Assembly: GCA_021792365.1 (NCBI GenBank)
Contig: JAJYUT010000003.1
Span: forward strand, 744,001-808,000
Length of the DNA: 64,000 bases
DNA from: Pseudomonadota bacterium
Lineage (GTDB): Bacteria; Pseudomonadota; Alphaproteobacteria; Dongiales; Dongiaceae
Reading direction: 5' to 3'
The notes under the pieces were generated by a model that worked only from the letters and a program-made list of their open reading frames with translations, was not told the origin of the DNA and did not search any database. Of this stretch, positions 17,001 through 24,239 are shown piece by piece; position 1 is the stretch's first letter; every line of letters starts with the position of its first letter. The position numbers and the translations under genes are program-made.

Positions 17001-18157
17001 ATTGCGCATGGCGCGCTCACACGCGCAGCGGCGCGGCGCCACGACGCATCCTGATGACTGCCGATGCCGTCGGCGGCGTATGGCAGTACTGCCTGGAACT
17101 CGCCACCGGGCTATGCCGCGCCGGTTCGGAGGTCTGGCTCGCGGTGATGGGGCCGGCTCCCACGCAGGAGCAACTGCAGAGCGGCGGGCACATCGAGGGC
17201 CTAACTATTCTCCATGGGGATTTCCGGCTCGAATGGATGGGCGAGGCGGAGGCCGACGTGACGCGCGCGGGCGACTGGTTGATGATGCTCGCCCATGAGC
17301 TTCGCCCGGACCTCGTCCACCTCAACGGCTATGCGCATGCGGCCCTGCCCTGGCGCTGTCCCGTCGTGGTGGTCGCGCATTCCTGCGTGCTCTCCTGGTG
17401 GCGTGCGGTGCATGGATGCGAGGCGCCGGCGGAGTGGAACACCTATCGCGATTTCGTATCGCGCGGGCTCGATTCCGCCGATCTCGTGATCGCGCCGACC
17501 CTGGCGTTTCTGCGCAGGCTGCAATCGATCTACCGCTTCGAAGCACCAAGCTGTGCGATCTGGAACGGGCGCAGCCCCCATGGCACCGCGGCCGATAAGC
17601 AGCGGGTGGTGATGACTGCGGGCCGGCTTTGGGACGCGGCCAAGAATCTCTCCACCTTGACCGAGGCGGCGGATGGTTTGCCCTGGCCCGTTTGGGTAGC
17701 CGGCGATGGGACAGAGCCGGAACGCGCCCACAATGTCATGCGCCTCGGCCGGCTGGGCGACGATGCGCTGCGCCAGCGCCTGGGCGAGGCCCTGATCTTC
17801 GCCTTGCCTGCCCGCTATGAGCCGTTCGGCCTTACCGCCTTGGAGGCCGCGCAGGCACGATGCGCGCTGGTTCTGGGCGACATCGATACCCAGCGCGAGC
17901 TGTGGAACGGCGCGGCCCTGTTCGTACCGCCCGGCGATTCCGCGGCCTTGGGACTCCATCTCCGGCGCCTGCTGGAAGAGCCGCAACTCGCCAGCGCGCT
18001 TGGCGCCCTGGCCCATCGCCGCGCTCGTCGCTTCACGTCGGAGCGTATGGTGCGGCGCTATCTGCGAGCCTATGCGACGGTCGCCGCAGCGGCGCCGCGC
18101 CGGCCGGCCGCTATCAGCACCATCGGATCGCCATTCGCCAGCGTTCGCAGCATCTGA
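16997..18157 (+). CDS. GT4-type glycosyltransferase
   Basis: A 386-residue GT-B fold glycosyltransferase. The N-terminal acceptor domain opens with RILMTADAVGGVWQY. The donor domain has VVMTAGRLWDAAKN and the EX7E-type motif RYEPFGLTALEAAQA (about residues 273-287), as in GT4 retaining enzymes. It is predicted to be cytoplasmic and to transfer a hexose or pentose from an NDP donor. Start ATG at 16997 overlaps the epimerase stop by four bases. The C-terminal 25 residues are low complexity. Its position after two sugar-nucleotide epimerases suggests it uses one of their products. Confidence 0.83.
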   Translation: MNCAWRAHTRSGAAPRRILMTADAVGGVWQYCLELATGLCRAGSEVWLAVMGPAPTQEQLQSGGHIEGLTILHGDFRLEWMGEAEADVTRAGDWLMMLAHELRPDLVHLNGYAHAALPWRCPVVVVAHSCVLSWWRAVHGCEAPAEWNTYRDFVSRGLDSADLVIAPTLAFLRRLQSIYRFEAPSCAIWNGRSPHGTAADKQRVVMTAGRLWDAAKNLSTLTEAADGLPWPVWVAGDGTEPERAHNVMRLGRLGDDALRQRLGEALIFALPARYEPFGLTALEAAQARCALVLGDIDTQRELWNGAALFVPPGDSAALGLHLRRLLEEPQLASALGALAHRRARRFTSERMVRRYLRAYATVAAAAPRRPAAISTIGSPFASVRSI

Positions 18158-18167
18158 GGAGCCGAGC

Positions 18168-19289
18168 GTGCGATTTGTCCTGTTCTATCATTCGCTGATC
18201 TCGGACTGGAACCACGGCAATGCCCACTTTCTGCGTGGCGTCGCCCGTGAACTGATCGCGGCCGGGCACGAGGTCGCGATCTACGAACCAACGGACGGCT
18301 GGAGCCTGCAGAACCTGTTGCGCGAACATGGAGCGCACGCTGCGGAATCCTTCAGGCGTGCGTTTCCCGGCCTGCAGTCGACGTTCTACGACCTCGAGAC
18401 GCTCGATCTGGATCGCGCGCTGGACGGCGCCGATGTCGTCCTTGCGCATGAATGGAATTCGCCACTACTGATCGAGCGCCTGAATCGCAAGCGCGCCGCA
18501 GGCGGCCAGTTCCGCCTGCTGTTCCACGACACGCATCATCGCGGCGTCACCAAGGCGCGAGACATGGCGGCCTACGACCTGTCGGCTTTCGACGGCGTGC
18601 TCGCCTTCGGCGAAGTCATCCGCCAGCTCTATGTCCGCAACGGGTGGGCCGCGCAGACCTGGACCTGGCATGAGGCCGCCGACGTGACGTTGTTCAAGCC
18701 GATCCGCGCGCGCCCCGTCGGCGACCTGGTCTGGATCGGCAATTGGGGGGATCGCGAGCGCAGCGCCGAACTGGCCGAGTTCCTGGTCGAGCCGGCACGG
18801 AACTTGGGCCTGCGCACGTCCGTCTACGGCGTGCGCTACCCGCAGACCGCCAAGCGCGTCCTGGCGGGCGCGGGGATAGAATATCACGGCTGGCTGCCGA
18901 ACTACCGCGCGCCGGCCGTGTTCTCGCGCTTTCCGGTCACCATCCATGTGCCGCGCCGGCCCTATGTCAGGCGATTGCCGGGCATTCCGACCATCCGTGT
19001 GTTCGAGGCCTTGGCCTGCGGCATCCCGCTCATCTCCGCGCCCTGGGACGATGCCGAGCGCCTGTTCGGGCCGGCGGACTTCCTGCGCGCGGCCAATGGC
19101 GAGGAGATGCAGCGCCAGCTTCGCCGTGTGCTGGCGGACCGGGACTTGCGGCGCGAGCTGGCGCGCAACGGCCTGCGCACCATCCAAGCACGGCACACCT
19201 GTGCACACCGCGTGCGTGAGCTGCTCGCGATCTGCACGTCGATCGGCGCCGCGCACTCCGGGCGCCGGCCGGCAATCGTCGCGGCATAG
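18168..19289 (+). CDS. CgeB-like/GT-B family glycosyltransferase
   Basis: A 373-residue protein starting with GTG at 18168, supported by a GAGGAG ribosome-binding site and by the conserved opening RFVLFYHSLISDWNHGNAHF. The same frame is open far upstream, but inside the preceding gene. The C-terminal donor domain includes IPTIRVFEALACGIPLIS, equivalent to the FEAxACG block of the neighbouring CgeB-like proteins, and WIGNWGDRERSAEL. It is more divergent than the genes at 9899 and 20381. A role in the same glycan assembly is inferred from position only; it lies 10 bases after the GT4 gene and 9 bases before the next. Confidence 0.75.
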   Translation: MRFVLFYHSLISDWNHGNAHFLRGVARELIAAGHEVAIYEPTDGWSLQNLLREHGAHAAESFRRAFPGLQSTFYDLETLDLDRALDGADVVLAHEWNSPLLIERLNRKRAAGGQFRLLFHDTHHRGVTKARDMAAYDLSAFDGVLAFGEVIRQLYVRNGWAAQTWTWHEAADVTLFKPIRARPVGDLVWIGNWGDRERSAELAEFLVEPARNLGLRTSVYGVRYPQTAKRVLAGAGIEYHGWLPNYRAPAVFSRFPVTIHVPRRPYVRRLPGIPTIRVFEALACGIPLISAPWDDAERLFGPADFLRAANGEEMQRQLRRVLADRDLRRELARNGLRTIQARHTCAHRVRELLAICTSIGAAHSGRRPAIVAA

Positions 19290-19298
19290 GAGGCCTTC

Positions 19299-20384
19299 AT
19301 GCGCATTGCCTTCTTCGGATCCAGCCTGGTCTCCTCCTACTGGAACGGCGCGGCGACCTATTACCGTGGATTGCTGCGCGCGCTGGCGGATCGCGGGCAC
19401 GAGATCACGTTCTTCGAGCCTGACGCCTTCGACCGGCAGGCCCATCGCGACATGCCCGACCCTGATTGGTGCAACGTCGAGGTGTATCAGCCGAACGAGC
19501 TGGCATGCGAGCGGGCGCTGCGCCAGGCGCGCACGGCTGATCTGGTGGTTAAGGCCAGCGGCGTCGGCGTGCTGGACGCATTCCTGGAGCAAGCGGTGCT
19601 GGAACTGCAGCGGCGGAACCGGCTGGTCGCATTCTGGGACGTCGATGCGCCGGCGACGCTCGAGCGGGTCAGTAATGACCCGTCAGATCCATTCCGGTCA
19701 CTGGTCCCCAGATACGACGCCATCTTCACCTATGGCGGCGGTCAGCCGGTGGTCAAAGCCTATCGGGCGATCGGCGCAAGGCTCTGCCAGCCGATCTACA
19801 ACGCGCTGGACCCGGCAACCCATCATCCGGTGCCGCCCGATCCGAGATTCGCGGCCGATCTCAGCTTTCTCGGCAATCGGCTGCCGGACCGCGAGCAAAG
19901 GGTGCACGACTTTTTCCTTGGCCCCGCGGCACACCTGCCCGATCGGACATTCCTGCTCGGCGGAGCGGGATGGCCGGGCAGCGTGCTGCCGGGCAATGTC
20001 CGGGCGATCGGCCATGTCGGCACGGACGACCATAACGCGTTCAATTGCTCGGCCCGGGCCGTACTGAACATAGCGCGCGACAGCATGGCGCGTTTCGGGT
20101 TCTCTCCCGCCACGCGGGTGTTCGAGGCGGCCGGCGCCGGCGCCTGCCTCATCACCGATGCGTGGGAGGGGATCGAAACGTTCTTCATGCCGGAGGAGGA
20201 AATCCTGGTCGCGCCGGACGGCAATGCGGTCCGGTCCATTCTCGAGACGATCGACCCGGAGCGCGCCGCCAGGATCGGCGCAGCTGCCCGGCGCGCGGCG
20301 CTGGCCCACCACACCTATGCCATCCGGGCTTTGGAGGTCGAAGAAACACTGGAGGGACAGAACGTGGGATCGGTAGCGGGATGA
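19299..20384 (+). CDS. CgeB-like glycosyltransferase family protein (copy B)
   Basis: A 361-residue relative of the genes at 9899 and 20381. It opens with RIAFFGSSLVSSYWNGAATYYRG, aligning with the SSSWGNGHAT signature but with Tyr-Trp in place of Trp-Gly and no His. The donor-site region is TRVFEAAGAGACLITDAWEG near residue 270. The middle contains AFWDVDAPATL, equivalent to FYDxDTPVTL in the other copies. A good AGGAGG ribosome-binding site precedes the ATG. Its stop overlaps the start of the next copy (ATGA). Loss of the conserved Gly-His in the N-terminal loop suggests a different acceptor or altered activity. Confidence 0.77.
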   Translation: MRIAFFGSSLVSSYWNGAATYYRGLLRALADRGHEITFFEPDAFDRQAHRDMPDPDWCNVEVYQPNELACERALRQARTADLVVKASGVGVLDAFLEQAVLELQRRNRLVAFWDVDAPATLERVSNDPSDPFRSLVPRYDAIFTYGGGQPVVKAYRAIGARLCQPIYNALDPATHHPVPPDPRFAADLSFLGNRLPDREQRVHDFFLGPAAHLPDRTFLLGGAGWPGSVLPGNVRAIGHVGTDDHNAFNCSARAVLNIARDSMARFGFSPATRVFEAAGAGACLITDAWEGIETFFMPEEEILVAPDGNAVRSILETIDPERAARIGAAARRAALAHHTYAIRALEVEETLEGQNVGSVAG

Positions 20385-21487
20385 AGATCGTTATTCTGGG
20401 ACTTTCCATCACCTCCTCCTGGGGCAACGGCCACGCCACGACCTATCGCGCGTTGGTGCGGGCGCTGCACCGGCGCGGACACGAGGTCCTGTTCCTGGAG
20501 CGCAATGTCCCCTGGTATGCGGACAATCGCGACATGCCCCGGCCGGAATTCTGCACCGTCAAGCTCTATACGAGCCTGCGCGACCTGGTGCGCCGTTTCT
20601 CCGGCGTGGTGGCAAGCGCCGATCTGGCGATGGTCGGCTCGTTCGTGCCGGACGGGATAGAAGTCGGCGAATGGGTGAGCGAAACGGCTAGCGGCATCTC
20701 CGCCTTCTACGACATCGATACGCCGGTCACGCTGGCGAAATTGCAGGCGGGAAATTGCGACTACCTTTCAGCGGAACTGGTATCGCGCTTCGATCTGTAT
20801 CTGTCCTTCACCGGCGGCCCGGTGCTCGAGCGGCTGGAGCGCGCCTTCGCTGCGCGGCGCGCGCGGGCGCTCTATTGCTCGGTCGATCCGGACCTCTATC
20901 GGCCGGCGCGCGCAACGCCGCGCTGGGAGCTTGGCTACATGGGCACGTATTCGGCCGATCGGCAGCCCAAGCTCGAATCCCTGCTACTCACCCCTGCCCG
21001 GCGCCTGACCGACCGTCGTTTCGTGGTCGCCGGCGCGCAATATCCGCGCGATGTCGACTGGCCCGCAAACGTGGAGCATATCGAGCACCTGGCGCCCGAC
21101 CGCCACGCCGCCTTCTACAATGCCCAGCGCTTCACCTTGAATGTCACGCGGGCCGACATGACGGCGCTCGGCTGGTCGCCCAGCGTGCGCCTGTTCGAGG
21201 CCGCGGCATGCGGGACGCCGATCATCTCCGACCATTGGAGCGGCATCGAGAGCTTCTTCCGGCCAGAGGCGGAGATCTTCCTGGCGCGATCGCCGGATGA
21301 AGTCGACCGCATCCTGCAGCAGACGAGCGATACGGACCGTCGCAAGGTCGCCGCCGCTGCCCGCGCCCGCGTCCTTAACGCCCACACCGCGCTGCACCGG
21401 GCGATCGCCCTGGAGCGATATGTGCGCGAGGTCACGGTCAGCGGCCTCAGCCAGCCCAGGCCGCGGCGGGCGGCGAGCGTTGCCTGA
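20381..21487 (+). CDS. CgeB-like glycosyltransferase family protein (copy C)
   Basis: A 368-residue paralogue of the gene at 9899. Shared blocks include TSSWGNGHAT (residues 11-20), SAFYDIDTPVTLAKL, YMGTYSADRQPKLE, LNVTRADM and RLFEAAACGTPIISD. The start is the ATG at 20381, overlapping the previous stop; an open frame upstream lies inside that gene. It is the last gene of the glycosyl cluster; 190 bases separate it from the DUF892 gene. Family function is glycosyl transfer, with CgeB itself linked to spore-surface glycosylation in Bacillus. Here the product would more likely be a cell-envelope or exported glycan. Confidence 0.8.
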   Translation: MKIVILGLSITSSWGNGHATTYRALVRALHRRGHEVLFLERNVPWYADNRDMPRPEFCTVKLYTSLRDLVRRFSGVVASADLAMVGSFVPDGIEVGEWVSETASGISAFYDIDTPVTLAKLQAGNCDYLSAELVSRFDLYLSFTGGPVLERLERAFAARRARALYCSVDPDLYRPARATPRWELGYMGTYSADRQPKLESLLLTPARRLTDRRFVVAGAQYPRDVDWPANVEHIEHLAPDRHAAFYNAQRFTLNVTRADMTALGWSPSVRLFEAAACGTPIISDHWSGIESFFRPEAEIFLARSPDEVDRILQQTSDTDRRKVAAAARARVLNAHTALHRAIALERYVREVTVSGLSQPRPRRAASVA

Positions 21488-21618
21488 TCGGGAACAGGGC
21501 GATATCCCGCCCCTCCGCCAGTCGAGGATCCAGCAGGTCGGTCGTTTCCGAGCACACCGCCAAGACGTGGTTCGTTGCCGGTCGCTGTGGAACCATCAAG
21601 TGGCAAAGCGCGATCGAC

Positions 21619-21643
21619 GGAACGGGAGACCCCGGCAGCCGGT
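21619..21643 (+). promoter_or_regulatory. Weak EcfG-like promoter upstream of DUF892 gene
   Basis: GGAAC, 16 bases, CGGT: exact minus-35, with two mismatches to CGTT at this spacing (CGGTT would fit if one base were skipped). It ends 34 bases before the TTG start at 21678. Confidence 0.3.
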
Positions 21644-21677
21644 TGATAAAGGCCTGACACCATCATTGGAGGAAGCT

Positions 21678-22187
21678 TTGGCCAGCGCGGATGAAAGATT
21701 GATGGAATGGCTGCGCGACGCCCATGCCATGGAGGAACAGGCGGAGCAGATGCTGGAGAGCACATGCGACCGGCTCGAGAACTATCCGGAACTGCGTGAA
21801 CGGCTCGACGCTCACCGCGCCGTTTCGCGACGCCATGCCGATCTCGTGCGCCAATGCATCGAGCGGCGCGGCGGAAGCCGTTCGGCGATCAAGGACGCTG
21901 CCGGAAAGCTGATGGCCTTCGCCCAGGGCGCCAGCGGCCTTTTTGTCGGAGACGAGGTGGTGAAAGCCATGCTCGCGACCTCCACCCTAGAGCAGATGAA
22001 GATCAGCTCCTACGAGATCCTGAAAGTGACGGCCAGGACAGTGGGGGATGCGGAGACGGAGCGCACCTGCGAGGAAAGCCTGCGCGAGGAGCAGCAGATG
22101 GCGGATTGGCTGGAGGACAATCTCGAGCCGATCACACAGACCTATCTGCAGCGCGAAGAGATCCCCGGAGCAACCGCCAAGCATTGA
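21678..22187 (+). CDS. DUF892/YciF-like ferritin-fold stress protein
   Basis: A 169-residue protein of the DUF892 (YciE/YciF) ferritin-like family. It is a helical bundle with acidic and histidine residues at helix positions: DAHAMEEQAEQML, DAHRAVSRRHADLV and SLREEQQMADWLEDNL. Members may bind a di-metal centre; physiological function is unknown, but they are typically induced by stress. The start is TTG at 21678, chosen because GGAGG sits 5 bases before it (21668-21672); the first ATG, at 21711, would remove 11 residues and has no such site. A weak EcfG-like element lies upstream. Confidence 0.82.
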   Translation: MASADERLMEWLRDAHAMEEQAEQMLESTCDRLENYPELRERLDAHRAVSRRHADLVRQCIERRGGSRSAIKDAAGKLMAFAQGASGLFVGDEVVKAMLATSTLEQMKISSYEILKVTARTVGDAETERTCEESLREEQQMADWLEDNLEPITQTYLQREEIPGATAKH

Positions 22188-22195
22188 GAGCTCAG

Positions 22196-22378
22196 ATGCC
22201 CCGTCGACCGACGCGCAGATTGCAGCCGGAGCCTGCGGAGGGCTCGCGCAGAACCGTTGAGCACGAACTGAAGCGCCAGAATAAGGACATATCCTCGCGA
22301 GGATCCGAGCGTCCCGCCGGTGAGGATACGCGCCACCCCGCCAACGGGCCAGACCGAAAGGTAAAGGACCGGTCCTGA
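22196..22378 (+). CDS. Hypothetical small charged protein
   Basis: A possible 60-residue protein starting at an ATG 8 bases after the DUF892 stop. It is rich in Arg, Lys, Glu and Pro (for example VEHELKRQNKDIS) with no hydrophobic segment, so it would be soluble and perhaps disordered. I do not recognise a family. The ribosome-binding site is weak (GAGAG). Its position directly behind a stress gene makes co-expression possible, but it could also be non-coding. Confidence 0.4.
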   Translation: MPRRPTRRLQPEPAEGSRRTVEHELKRQNKDISSRGSERPAGEDTRHPANGPDRKVKDRS

Positions 22379-22515
22379 ACCGAGCGGCGGCATCTACCGC
22401 GGCAAGGGCATGGGTCGGATCGCGAGCCTGCTCGTCGCCACCGCCTTCGTGCACCCGCCGATTCTGGCACGCGTGGGGCCGGCGCGAGGTTCTCTTGAAA
22501 TTGAACGGAGCCGGA

Positions 22516-22809
22516 ATGCGCCCTGACCCAGGCAAGGCGACCACGGATCAACTGCGGGACGACATCGACAAGGGCCGGACGGGCGAGAAGGTCTGCTTTC
22601 CCGACCCGGCCGCCGCGCCCCTCGGCACCGATGACGAGGCCGCCGGCAGCCCGACTCCCGCCGAGCAGGTCGCGGCGACCCGCCGTGACGAACGCGCCAG
22701 GGCGGACCGGATGCGGGCCGGGCAATCGCGCGTGCAGGCACGGACCTGGCTGGCACTGGCAGTGACGGTGGCCGTCATTGCCCTTCTTCTGTGGGTGGCG
22801 GTGCGCTAG
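22516..22809 (+). CDS. Small membrane-anchored protein, unknown function
   Basis: A 97-residue protein with a hydrophilic N-terminus (GKATTDQLRDDIDKGRTGEK, then an Asp/Pro/Ala-rich stretch with PLGTDDEAAG) and one C-terminal membrane helix (TWLALAVTVAVIALLLWVAV). I recall the same N-terminal pattern in small uncharacterised alphaproteobacterial proteins, but no function. The ATG at 22516 is favoured over a TTG at 22495 because GGAG precedes it by a suitable distance. Its 3' end overlaps the convergent SIR2-like gene by 35 bases. Confidence 0.68.
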   Translation: MRPDPGKATTDQLRDDIDKGRTGEKVCFPDPAAAPLGTDDEAAGSPTPAEQVAATRRDERARADRMRAGQSRVQARTWLALAVTVAVIALLLWVAVR

Positions 22810-23638
22810 CTGTCGACGCCGCCACGCGCTCCTGGAGCTGCTCGAGGAACCTGACCAGCGCCTCCTGGGGTTCATCCACCTCGCCACGCAGGGCGACAAC
22901 GCCCCATTGCTTGAGGACTGCCGCCTGCATCTCGTTGTCATGCGCCATGAAGACAAACGAGGCCGGCCGGTGCCGCGCATAGCCGGATTTCTCCCAGGTG
23001 CGCCAGAGCCAGTGCAGGAGCAGGCGGATATTCATGTCGCTCATGCTGTAGCCCAGGAACAGGACCGTCATGCCGAGCGCATCGGCGCGAAACTTGATAT
23101 CGAGCGGTGAATCGAAGCGCAGGCGGTCGAAGTAATCCGTCTCGGTGATGACCAGGGACTCCGCGACGTCGAAGTCGCCGTGGAACTTGACGATCTGGGT
23201 CACGCCCTCCCGCACTTTCGCGAGATCGCGCGCAGTCGCAACCTTGACATAGGGCTTGCCCTGGGATTCGAAGGCGGCCTCGATGTTGCGGTCGTAGTTC
23301 GTCGTGTACACGATCGGGAAATCGAGCTGGACGATGAGCTCATGGATCCGGGAATGCGGAACCCGCTCGCGCGCGAGATCCCTGTTCTGATCCATCCAGC
23401 GCCTCAGCGAGCAAACGTCGCCGCGCTTGATCCTGTAGTATTCCGCCAGCGTGCGATAGCTGTCCGCCCCGGAGATGCGCGCCGCCTCCAGCCCCAGTTC
23501 CGCGCACATGTTCTCGATCAGGTCGCGCCAAGAAGGCAGACCGAGGGACACGGACAGCCCCGCGCCGGCGAACAGGATAACGCGCCGCTCGGCAATGCTC
23601 CGGGAGAGCGCGTCTAGGGGGTCGTTTCCGCCATCCAC
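22775..23638 (-). CDS. SIR2-like (SIR2_2 type) NAD-binding protein
   Basis: A 287-residue protein with the sirtuin-like nucleotide fold. It has GAGLS at residues 25-29, TTNYDRNIE at 112-120 (the TTNxD/NID region) and KFHGD with the candidate catalytic His153. A GYSMSDMNI segment near 205 is equivalent to the GYS motif of SIR2_2 proteins. No zinc-binding Cys4 module is present, so it is not a classical deacetylase. Relatives include NAD-hydrolysing effectors of anti-phage systems as well as proteins of unknown role. GTG at 23638 was chosen for its GGAGG ribosome-binding site 8 bases upstream. It follows the 111-residue gene at 23694-24029 by 55 bases in the same direction, so they may form one unit. 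Confidence 0.8.
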   Translation of the reverse strand: MDGGNDPLDALSRSIAERRVILFAGAGLSVSLGLPSWRDLIENMCAELGLEAARISGADSYRTLAEYYRIKRGDVCSLRRWMDQNRDLARERVPHSRIHELIVQLDFPIVYTTNYDRNIEAAFESQGKPYVKVATARDLAKVREGVTQIVKFHGDFDVAESLVITETDYFDRLRFDSPLDIKFRADALGMTVLFLGYSMSDMNIRLLLHWLWRTWEKSGYARHRPASFVFMAHDNEMQAAVLKQWGVVALRGEVDEPQEALVRFLEQLQERVAASTASAPPPTEEGQ

Positions 23639-23693
23639 GCCCTGAGCCTCCAAGAGCCCGCCTCCCGGGCCCCGCCTCGGGCCGGGCGCCGCC

Positions 23694-24029
23694 TCAGCCG
23701 TCCTCGCCGTTGCGGCTGATGAACTTATTGAAGTAGCTCCGCTTGCCGTCGCTCGTCTCTTCCTCGTGCAGGAAGGCGAGCGCGCGGTCATCGAAGATCT
23801 GGAAGAACTCGTCCCACTCGATGGGGCTCAGGCTCTCTTCCGGCTCGCCGAAGTCGATGCGCAGGATGCCGCTGCCCTTCCGGCCATCGGTAGCGGCCAC
23901 CTTCGCGGGCTTGCCGCGGCGAGCCTCCACCCAGGCGCGGATTTCCTCATGATCGGTCGTGGTCGTAGCGCCGGCCTTGGCGGCCTTGCTCTTGCCGGTC
24001 TGCTCGGGTGCCGCATGTGCTCTCGCCAT
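23694..24029 (-). CDS. Conserved hypothetical protein (111 residues)
   Basis: A soluble 111-residue protein with an Ala/Lys-rich start and then TTDHEEIRAWVEARRGKPAKV, GILRIDFGEPEESLSPIEWDEFFQIF and a C-terminal FLHEEETSDGKRSYFNKFISR. I recognise this pattern from small uncharacterised proteins in alpha- and betaproteobacteria, often beside stress genes. The block from DHEEI to RIDF looks like a small alpha/beta domain that may bind another protein. AAGGAG precedes the ATG by 8 bases. A relaxed EcfG-type element lies 39 bases upstream. The SIR2-like gene follows it. No function can be assigned. Confidence 0.8.
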   Translation of the reverse strand: MARAHAAPEQTGKSKAAKAGATTTTDHEEIRAWVEARRGKPAKVAATDGRKGSGILRIDFGEPEESLSPIEWDEFFQIFDDRALAFLHEEETSDGKRSYFNKFISRNGEDG

Positions 24030-24065
24030 AGCCTGCTCCTTGTTGCGACGCGTTGATGTCCAATT

Positions 24066-24090
24066 GGAACAGCCGGGGATCGGCGGCGTT
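24066..24090 (+). promoter_or_regulatory. EcfG-type general-stress promoter towards the ABC exporter
   Basis: GGAAC (24066-24070), 16 bases, CGTT (24087-24090): exact match. It lies 150 bases upstream of the exporter start at 24240. Confidence 0.55.
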
Positions 24091-24092
24091 CC
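24068..24092 (-). promoter_or_regulatory. Relaxed EcfG-type promoter towards the 111-residue protein gene
   Basis: The same segment read on the minus strand gives GGAAC, 16 bases, TGTT. It ends 39 bases before the start at 24029. Because it overlaps the plus-strand site almost exactly, polymerase could use only one at a time. Confidence 0.42.
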
Positions 24093-24239
24093 GGCCCGGC
24101 TGGCGGGCTGAAGGCGGGTGAACCTTTCCCCGCCCCGGCCGTTGACACTCTGCCGCCCTGCCAGGGGTCCGGGCAGCGGCGCGCGCCGAGGCTTGGAAGC
24201 GGCAAAGATCAAAACGAGGGCTGCAACACGGAGAGACGG

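Noticed and set aside
24142-24147. TTGACA box upstream of the ABC exporter
   Set aside because: No acceptable minus-10 hexamer at 16-18 bases downstream; the EcfG-type site is a better candidate.
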